Below, piece by piece: positions 58,601 through 64,000 of a stretch of DNA of 64,000 nucleotides. Source of the DNA: Curtobacterium pusillum (GTDB taxonomy: Bacteria; Actinomycetota; Actinomycetes; Actinomycetales; Microbacteriaceae); assembly GCA_002025645.1 (NCBI GenBank), contig CP018783.1:620001-684000 (forward strand), given 5' to 3'. Within the stretch, counting starts at the first letter, position 1. The number at the start of each line of letters is the position of its first letter. Under the pieces are notes generated by a model. That model saw nothing but the letters and a program-made list of their open reading frames with translations. It had not been told where the DNA came from and did not search any database. A program made the translations under genes and the position numbers.

Positions 58601-58636
58601 GAACACTGCGCCCCGTCGTGACGGGGCGCAGTGTTC
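58601..58636 (-). terminator. Perfect terminator hairpin after argS
   Basis: GAACACTGCGCCCCGTC (58601-58617) pairs perfectly with 58620-58636 around a 2-base centre, 40 bases past the argS stop. It is the cleanest palindrome outside family R1. Confidence 0.85.
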
Positions 58637-58675
58637 GTACGCGGGCGCGATCGGCAGCGCGACGCGCAGCGCGAC

Positions 58676-60346
58676 CTACATCCGGGACGGTGCCGTGACG
58701 CCGAGCAGACCCAGACCGTTGCGGACGACCTGGCCCGTCGCGTCGTTCAGCCAGAGGCGCGTGCGGTGCAGGTCCGTCACGGCCTCGTCACCGAGCGGCG
58801 TCACCCGGCAGGCGTCGTACCAGCGGTGGTACAGGCCGGCGAGCTGCTCGATGTAGCGCGCGATGCGGTGCGGCTCGCGGAGCTCGGCGGCCTGGCGCAC
58901 CACGCGCGGGTACTCCGCCAGGGCACCGAGCAGGGCGCCCTCGGAGTCGTGCGTCAGGAGCGAGGCATCGAAGGCCGACCGGTCCACCCCTGCGGTCGCG
59001 GCGTTGCGGGCGACCGACTGCGTGCGGGCGTGGGCGTACTGGACGTAGAACACCGGGTTGTCGTTCGTCCGCTTGACGAGCAGGTCGAGGTCGATGTCGA
59101 TCGCGGTGTCGCTGGCGAACCGGACGAGCGAGTACCGGCCGGCGTCCACGCCCACGGCGTCGACGAGGTCCTCCATCGTGACGATCGTTCCAGCGCGCTT
59201 CGACATGCGCATCGGCTCGCCGTCCTTGAGCAGGTTGACCATCTGTCCGATGAGGATCTCGAGGTTCTTGCCCGGCTCGTCCCCGAACGCGGCGCACATC
59301 GCCATCATCCGGCCCACGTAGCCGTGGTGGTCAGCGCCGAGCATGATCAGGTTGCGCTCGAAGCCGCGCTCGCGCTTGTCGAGGTAGTACGCCAGGTCGC
59401 CCGCGATGTACGCCGGCTCGCCGTCGGACTTGATGACGACGCGGTCCCGGTCGTCGCCGAAGTCGGTCGTCCGGAGCCACTCGGCACCATCGGCCTCGTA
59501 CATCACGCCCGCGGAGCGGAGCCGCTCGATGGCGCGCTCGACGGCCTTGGACTCGTGCAGCGCGTTCTCGTGGAAGTACACGTCGAAGTCGACGCCGAAG
59601 TCGTGCAGCGAGGCCTTGATGTCCGCGAACATGAAGTCCACGCCCTCGCGCCGGAAGACTTCCTGCGCCTCGTCGCGAGGGAGGTCCTTCACGTCGATCG
59701 AGGGGTCCAGCGTGGCGATGACCCGCGCCGCGATGTCCGAGATGTAGGCGCCGCCGTAGCCGTCCTCCGGCGTGGGCTCCCCCAGCGCCGAGGCGACGAG
59801 GGACCGGGCGAACCGGTCGATCTGCGCGCCGTGGTCGTTGAAGTAGTACTCCCGCGTGACGAGGCCGCCCTGCGCCTGGAACACCCGGGCCAGCGAATCG
59901 CCGACCGCTGCCCAGCGCACGCCGCCCATGTGGATCGGGCCGGTCGGGTTCGCCGACACGAACTCCAGGTTGATCCGGACGCCGTCGTAGAGGTCGCCGT
60001 GCCCGAAGGACTCGCCGCCCTCGACGATCGTGCGGGCGATCTCACCGGCGGCCGCGGCCTCGAGCGTGATGTTGATGAACCCGGGTCCGGCGACGTCGAC
60101 CGAGGCCACGCCGTCCAGCTCGGTGAGCTCGCCGGCGATCTCCGTCGCGAGCTCGCGCGGGTTCGTGCCGAGACGCTTCGCGAGCTGCATCGCGGCGTTC
60201 GACGCCCAGTCGCCGTGCGCACGGTTCTTCGGACGCTCGAGGGCCACGTGGGACTCCTCGATCGTCACGGTGTCGGACGCGCCGCGTCGCTCGACGATCC
60301 CGGTCAGGATCGACAGGTACGCAACGGAGAGTTCGGCAGGAGTCAC
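58676..60346 (-). CDS. argS: Arginyl-tRNA synthetase
   Basis: A 556-residue class I synthetase. The HIGH-like motif is [17 protein letters not shown], and MRMSKRAGT is the KMSKS-like motif. The N-terminal add-1 domain and the C-terminal DALR anticodon-binding helices ([13 protein letters not shown] onward) are complete. GTG 60346 has TAGACT 8 bases upstream and no ribosome site, so the mRNA has almost no leader. It diverges from the lipoprotein gene with 71 bases between starts. Confidence 0.97.
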   Translation of the reverse strand: MTPAELSVAYLSILTGIVERRGASDTVTIEESHVALERPKNRAHGDWASNAAMQLAKRLGTNPRELATEIAGELTELDGVASVDVAGPGFINITLEAAAAGEIARTIVEGGESFGHGDLYDGVRINLEFVSANPTGPIHMGGVRWAAVGDSLARVFQAQGGLVTREYYFNDHGAQIDRFARSLVASALGEPTPEDGYGGAYISDIAARVIATLDPSIDVKDLPRDEAQEVFRREGVDFMFADIKASLHDFGVDFDVYFHENALHESKAVERAIERLRSAGVMYEADGAEWLRTTDFGDDRDRVVIKSDGEPAYIAGDLAYYLDKRERGFERNLIMLGADHHGYVGRMMAMCAAFGDEPGKNLEILIGQMVNLLKDGEPMRMSKRAGTIVTMEDLVDAVGVDAGRYSLVRFASDTAIDIDLDLLVKRTNDNPVFYVQYAHARTQSVARNAATAGVDRSAFDASLLTHDSEGALLGALAEYPRVVRQAAELREPHRIARYIEQLAGLYHRWYDACRVTPLGDEAVTDLHRTRLWLNDATGQVVRNGLGLLGVTAPSRM

Positions 60347-60354
60347 GAGGATCG

Positions 60355-60360
60355 AGTCTA
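60355..60360 (-). promoter_or_regulatory. -10 element (TAGACT) for argS
   Basis: TAGACT on the minus strand, 8-base spacer CGATCCTC, then GTG 60346. Confidence 0.4.
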
Positions 60361-60417
60361 CCGGGACACGCAGGCGGCTCCGGGCCGATGCCCGAGCCCG
60401 TGCACCATCATGTCGGG

Positions 60418-60999
60418 ATGACCACCCGCAGCCGCGTCCGGGCGATCGGCACCGCCCTGCTCACCGTGTCCGCGTCCGTCGCCCTGGTGGCGTGCTCCGG
60501 GAGCGGCGGCACGGACGACGCCACCCCCAGCGCGAGCGCAGCACCCGTCGGGAAGCGCGTCGCCCAGACGTGCGGCGAGCTCCTGCCGTCGGGGTCGCTC
60601 GACGTCTACGGGAAGACCTTCACCATCGACCGCGACTACGAGCCCGAGAAGGGGTCGCCGGCCGCCCGGATCGCCCAGCAGCGCGGCCGCGTGTGCCACT
60701 GGACGGCGGCCGACGACGCCTCGACGACCATCACCCTGGCCGTCGCGGACCTGCCTGAGAAGTCGCTCACGAACCTCAAGGACGCGCTCTACGAACGGGG
60801 CGGTTCCGTGCCGACCTACCGCGTCGAGGGGTACTTCTCGCTCACCGACGGCATCGGACGCGCCGACGCCTTCGCGGACCCGTACTGGATCACGGCGACG
60901 TCGTCCCTCTTCACCGAGCCGGGAGGCGCGCAGCCCGTCATCGACGCGGTGCGGGGCGTCGTCGCACCGTCGGCGTCGGCGACGCCGACCGGCTCCTAG
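60418..60999 (+). CDS. Putative secreted lipoprotein
   Basis: A 193-residue protein of unknown function. Signal peptide ([20 protein letters not shown]) with lipobox LVAC (Cys24), a Ser/Thr/Ala linker, then a mature domain with two more cysteines ([18 protein letters not shown]) that probably pair, and a Ser/Ala/Thr tail. Start ATG 60418 chosen over ATG 60388 because a signal peptide follows at once and a weak -10 (CATCAT) is six bases upstream. A hairpin of family R1 follows. Confidence 0.75.
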   Translation: MTTRSRVRAIGTALLTVSASVALVACSGSGGTDDATPSASAAPVGKRVAQTCGELLPSGSLDVYGKTFTIDRDYEPEKGSPAARIAQQRGRVCHWTAADDASTTITLAVADLPEKSLTNLKDALYERGGSVPTYRVEGYFSLTDGIGRADAFADPYWITATSSLFTEPGGAQPVIDAVRGVVAPSASATPTGS

Positions 61000-61065
61000 G
61001 TGCGCGCCCTGACGACAGGTGCGCGCCGCCCACACTGCGCAGACGTCGTCGAGGTGCGCAGAGAC

Positions 61066-61109
61066 CGGACGGGAGGCACGGTGCGGGCCCGCCACGCGCC
61101 TCCCGTCCG
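61066..61109. repeat. R1 family hairpin downstream of the lipoprotein gene
   Basis: CGGACGGGAGGCACG (61066-61080) pairs with 61095-61109 (CGCGCCTCCCGTCCG) at 14 of 15 positions; the loop is itself GC-palindromic. It lies 66 bases past the lipoprotein stop and just before the tRNA promoter, so it probably acts as a terminator. Confidence 0.7.
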
Positions 61110-61121
61110 ACACGCGTGGTC

Positions 61122-61149
61122 TTGGACAGCGGCGCCGACCTGCTACGGT
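61122..61149 (+). promoter_or_regulatory. tRNA-Arg promoter
   Basis: TTGGAC (61122-61127), a 16-base spacer and TACGGT (61144-61149), placing the transcription start near 61156, about 8 bases before the mature tRNA. This is the clearest two-box promoter in the window. Confidence 0.6.
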
Positions 61150-61163
61150 TGATCCCACCCAGG

Positions 61164-61235
61164 GCCCCCATAGCTCAGGGGATAGAGCACTGCCCTCCGG
61201 AGGCAGGGGCGGAGGTTCGAATCCTCCTGGGGGCA
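61164..61235 (+). tRNA. tRNA-Arg (anticodon CCG)
   Basis: A full cloverleaf of 72 bases: acceptor GCCCCCA with TGGGGGC and discriminator A, D stem GCTC/GAGC, anticodon stem CTGCC/GGCAG with loop CTCCGGA (anticodon CCG, reading CGG), a 4-base variable loop, and T arm GGAGG-TTCGAAT-CCTCC. CCA is not encoded (CA follows the discriminator). Confidence 0.96.
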
Positions 61236-61292
61236 CAGTCACATTCCCGCGCAAGCAGACGTCTTCGCTTCGCTCAGTCGGCTGCGCGCGAT

Positions 61293-61307
61293 GTCGGCTT
61301 CGCCGAC
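61293..61307 (+). terminator. Small hairpin after tRNA-Arg
   Basis: GTCGG-CTTCG-CCGAC, followed by CTTCCCTCC, about 60 bases past the tRNA. A weak terminator candidate for the tRNA transcript. Confidence 0.35.
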
Positions 61308-61345
61308 CTTCCCTCCGGGGCCGGTTGGGCCAGGGGGCACTCGGG

Positions 61346-61351
61346 TACCGT
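61346..61351 (+). promoter_or_regulatory. -10 element (TACCGT) for leaderless oxidoreductase gene
   Basis: TACCGT, spacer CGAACC, ATG 61358. Same geometry as the asparaginase gene. Confidence 0.5.
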
Positions 61352-61357
61352 CGAACC

Positions 61358-62410
61358 ATGACGACGACGTTTCCTGAAGCTGACGTCCATCCGCTGCGGG
61401 GCGGGCCCGTGCTGGGGTGGGGTGTGATCGGGCCCGGGGTGATCGCGGGCGACTTCACGAGCACGCTGCACGCCAACTCCGACCAGCGGGTCGTGGCCGT
61501 CGGCTCCCGCTCCCCCGAGCGTGCCGCCGCGTTCGCCGCACAGCACGGGATCGCGGGCGTGCACGGCTCGTACGAAGCACTGGTGGCCGACCCGGCGGTG
61601 GACGTCGTCTACGTGGCGTCCCCGCACCCGCAGCACCTCGAGCACGCGCTCCTCGCGATCGCCGCCGGCAAGCACGTCCTCGTGGAGAAGCCGATGACGA
61701 CGTCCGAGGCCGACACGCGCACCCTCGCGGCGGCCGCCCGCGACGCCGGGGTGTTCGCGATGGAGGCGATGTGGACGCGGTACCTCCCCGGCACCACGGT
61801 CGTGGCGCGGCTCCTCGCGGACGGCGCACTGGGTGACGTCCGGCTCGCCACCGTCGACGTCGGGTGGCCGCACGAGCCCGACCCGGCGGACCGGATGTTC
61901 GACCCCGCCGCAGGCGGGGGTGCGCTCCTCGACGCCGGTGTGTACGGGCACTGGTTCGCACGCTTCGCCACCGGCGCCCCGGTGACCAGCAGGACGACGG
62001 GGGCGCTGTCGGAACGCGGGGTGGACCTCCAGTCCGTCACCGTGTCGACGACGGACGGTGGCGCGCAGGCGGTGGTGACCACGTCGATGACGGCGTGGAC
62101 GCCGGGCCTGGCGGTCATCGCGGGCAGCCGCGCGACGGTCCGCTGGACCGACCACTTCGTGTTCCCGGCGTCCTTCGCACTGCACCACGGAGCCGACGCG
62201 GAGCACTGGGAGGACCCGAGCGGCCTCCGAGGACGGCAGGGGCTCGTCTGGCAGGCCGCCGCGCTCGCGCGGTACGTCGACGAGGGGCGGACCGAGTCGC
62301 CGCTGCACTCGCTCGACGACTCCGTGGGTGTGGCAGCAGCGCTCGACGCTGCACGTGCCGCGCTCGGGCCGACCCCGGCTGTTCCCCAGCGCGTCACGTC
62401 GACCCCCTAG
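61358..62410 (+). CDS. Gfo/Idh/MocA-family oxidoreductase
   Basis: A 350-residue NAD(P)-dependent dehydrogenase. The Rossmann motif is WGVIGPGVIAGDF, the sugar-dehydrogenase EKP motif is KHVLVEKPMTTSEAD (about residue 108), and AMWTRYLPG and LLDAGVYGHWFARF belong to the catalytic C-terminal domain. Trans-dihydrodiol dehydrogenase- or inositol-like substrates are possible but unproven. The frame upstream of ATG 61358 crosses the tRNA and is not coding. Confidence 0.88.
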   Translation: MTTTFPEADVHPLRGGPVLGWGVIGPGVIAGDFTSTLHANSDQRVVAVGSRSPERAAAFAAQHGIAGVHGSYEALVADPAVDVVYVASPHPQHLEHALLAIAAGKHVLVEKPMTTSEADTRTLAAAARDAGVFAMEAMWTRYLPGTTVVARLLADGALGDVRLATVDVGWPHEPDPADRMFDPAAGGGALLDAGVYGHWFARFATGAPVTSRTTGALSERGVDLQSVTVSTTDGGAQAVVTTSMTAWTPGLAVIAGSRATVRWTDHFVFPASFALHHGADAEHWEDPSGLRGRQGLVWQAAALARYVDEGRTESPLHSLDDSVGVAAALDAARAALGPTPAVPQRVTSTP

Positions 62411-62454
62411 GATCACCGGCCGGTCGTCCTGCACGCGACCGGGAAGAGGACTCG

Positions 62455-64000
62455 ATGACCACCGCCACCGGGAACCCGCAGCTCGAACTCGTTCGCGGCG
62501 AGCACGCACCCGCACCGCGGACGCTGCTCGACGTCCTCACGACCACGGCTGAAGAGCACCCCGACGCCCTCGCGCTCGAGGACCCCGCCGGGACGATCGA
62601 CTACGCCACGCTGGTGCGGCTCGTGCACGAGCAGGCCGACGACCTGGCGCGACGCGGTGTCCGGCGCGGCGACCGGGTCGGCGTGCGGATCCCGTCCGGC
62701 GGCCGTGACCTCTACGTCTCGATCCTCGCGGTGCTCGCGGCCGGTGCCGCCTACGTCCCGGTGGACGCCGACGACCCGGAGGAACGGGCGACGCTCGTGT
62801 TCGGCGAGGCGGGGGTCGTCGGGGTGATCGGTTCCGGCGGCGTGCTCCGTCGCGACGGAGCGCCGGACGCCGAGCCCTCCCCCGTCGTCGACCCCGCGGC
62901 GAGCGCGGTGGCCCCGACCACGGACGACGACGCCTGGATCATCTTCACGTCGGGGTCGACGGGTGTCCCGAAGGGCGTCGCGGTCACGCACCGGTCGGCC
63001 GCGGCGTTCGTGGACGCCGAGGCGCGGATGTTCCTGCAGCCCGCGCCGATCGGTCCCGGCGACCGGGTGCTGGCCGGGTTGAGCGTGGCGTTCGACGCGT
63101 CGTGCGAGGAGATGTGGTTGGCGTGGGGACACGCTGCGTGCCTCGTCCCGGCGCCGCGATCGCTCGTGCGGACGGGCGTGGACCTGGGGCCGTGGCTGAT
63201 CGCGCACGGGATCACGGTGGTGTCGACCGTGCCGACCCTGGCGGCGCTGTGGCCGGACGACGCCCTGGAGCAGGTGCGGTTGGTGATCTTCGGGGGCGAG
63301 GCGTGCCCGCCGGAGCTCGCGGCTCGGATCGCGAGCCGGGACCGCGAGGTCTGGAACACGTACGGGCCGACCGAGGCGACGGTGGTGGCGTGCGGGGCCC
63401 TGCTGGACGGGAGCACGCCGATCCGGATCGGCCTCCCGTTGGACGGGTGGGACCTGGCGGTCGTGGACGCCGCGGGGCAGCGGGTCGAGCCGGGCGGGGT
63501 CGGCGAGCTGGTGATCGGTGGTGTCGGGCTGGGTCGGTACCTGGACCCGGCGAAGGACGCCGAGAAGTACGCGCCGTTCCCGGAGCTCGGGTGGGAGCGG
63601 GCGTACCGGAGCGGTGACCTGGTGCGGTACGACCCCGAGGGGCTGGTGTTCCAGGGGCGTGCGGACGACCAGGTGAAGCTCGGTGGTCGGCGGATCGAGC
63701 TCGGGGAGATCGACGCGGCACTGCAGGCGCTCGACGACGTCGCGGGTGGGGCCGCGGTGGTGCAGCGGACGCCGGCGGGCAACCAGGTGCTGGTGGGGTA
63801 CGTGGCGCGGGTGGCGGGTGGGTCGGTGGAAGTGGCGGCGGCGAACGCCCGGCTCCGCGAGGAGTTGCCTGCTGCACTCGTCCCGCTCCTCGCGGTGGTG
63901 GAGTCGCTGCCGACGCGGACCTCGGGGAAGGTGGACCGGGCTGCGTTGCCGTGGCCGCTGCCCGGGTCCTCCGACGCGGCGATGCTGCCGGACACGGTGG
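62455..64000 (+). CDS. NRPS-like adenylating enzyme, N-terminal 515 residues (3' partial)
   Basis: The frame opens at ATG 62455 after AGAGGA and stays open to the window end. It is a complete amino acid adenylation domain: A3 FTSGSTGVPKGVAVTH, A5 NTYGPTEATVV, A7 YRSGDLVRY, A8 QVKLGGRRIELGEIDAAL and A10 TSGKVDRAALP, without a preceding condensation domain. The start sequence (HAPAPRTLLDVL) and adenylation-first layout recall Pls/PosA-type single-module synthetases, which continue with a carrier protein and membrane domains. TAGGAT at 62409-62414, overlapping the previous stop, may be its -10. Confidence 0.85.
   Translation, partial: MTTATGNPQLELVRGEHAPAPRTLLDVLTTTAEEHPDALALEDPAGTIDYATLVRLVHEQADDLARRGVRRGDRVGVRIPSGGRDLYVSILAVLAAGAAYVPVDADDPEERATLVFGEAGVVGVIGSGGVLRRDGAPDAEPSPVVDPAASAVAPTTDDDAWIIFTSGSTGVPKGVAVTHRSAAAFVDAEARMFLQPAPIGPGDRVLAGLSVAFDASCEEMWLAWGHAACLVPAPRSLVRTGVDLGPWLIAHGITVVSTVPTLAALWPDDALEQVRLVIFGGEACPPELAARIASRDREVWNTYGPTEATVVACGALLDGSTPIRIGLPLDGWDLAVVDAAGQRVEPGGVGELVIGGVGLGRYLDPAKDAEKYAPFPELGWERAYRSGDLVRYDPEGLVFQGRADDQVKLGGRRIELGEIDAALQALDDVAGGAAVVQRTPAGNQVLVGYVARVAGGSVEVAAANARLREELPAALVPLLAVVESLPTRTSGKVDRAALPWPLPGSSDAAMLPDTV

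Noticed and set aside
61164-61340. tRNA-Arg as an integration site with downstream island
   Set aside because: I found no repeat of the tRNA 3' end downstream and no integrase; the following genes look ordinary, though the island could extend past the window.

Overview
The window is a stretch of a high-GC (roughly 70%) actinobacterial chromosome. Gene order, protein sequences and abundant leaderless starts fit the family Microbacteriaceae, and a Curtobacterium-like organism is my best guess. That is inference from sequence character, not a database match. Nearly all genes lie on the minus strand; the few plus-strand genes are mostly short, singly transcribed units. The content is mainly conserved core genes. 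No rRNA, CRISPR array, prophage or insertion sequence was seen.

Layout, left to right: the end of a DUF349 protein with a strong terminator; ribF, two small membrane proteins and truB; a degenerate uridine-kinase-like gene divergent from mutY; the translation block rbfA, infB, ylxR, nusA, proS, with rimP missing from its usual place; the MEP isoprenoid genes ispG and dxr with the site-2 protease rseP, interrupted by an isochorismatase-like hydrolase and an NCS1 permease; an FKBP lipoprotein, an OsmC protein and an L-asparaginase II. From about 20 to 36.5 kb lies a large signalling and envelope cluster: FHA, PP2C phosphatase, Ser/Thr kinase, a 1,953-residue Ig/FN3 surface protein, MoxR ATPase, DUF58, a transglutaminase-fold protein without catalytic residues, and a zinc-ribbon FHA protein. 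Then come yaaA and the complete ATP synthase operon (atpI-like, atpBEFHAGDC), a WecA/MraY-family transferase, tsaC, prmC, prfA, rho, the threonine/lysine genes thrB, thrC, hom and lysA, a DUF2993 protein, argS, a lipoprotein, tRNA-Arg(CCG), a Gfo/Idh/MocA oxidoreductase and the first 1.5 kb of an NRPS-like adenylating enzyme that runs off the end.

The most interesting material is the kinase cluster. A phospho-Thr relay (kinase, phosphatase, two FHA readers, repeated DDTVIR motifs) appears to be wired to a MoxR-DUF58-pseudo-transglutaminase membrane module and a giant extracellular beta-rich protein. Three further layers are not explained by the gene list. First, a highly regular leaderless promoter design, TANNNT six bases before the start codon, includes one divergent pair whose -10 boxes share two bases. 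Second, three families of intergenic palindromic or direct repeats are present, one of which enters coding sequence in an FHA protein and in prmC. Third, two genes, yaaA and prmC, have no usable ATG, GTG or TTG start for their conserved N-terminus and seem to need a CTG start directly after an upstream stop codon.
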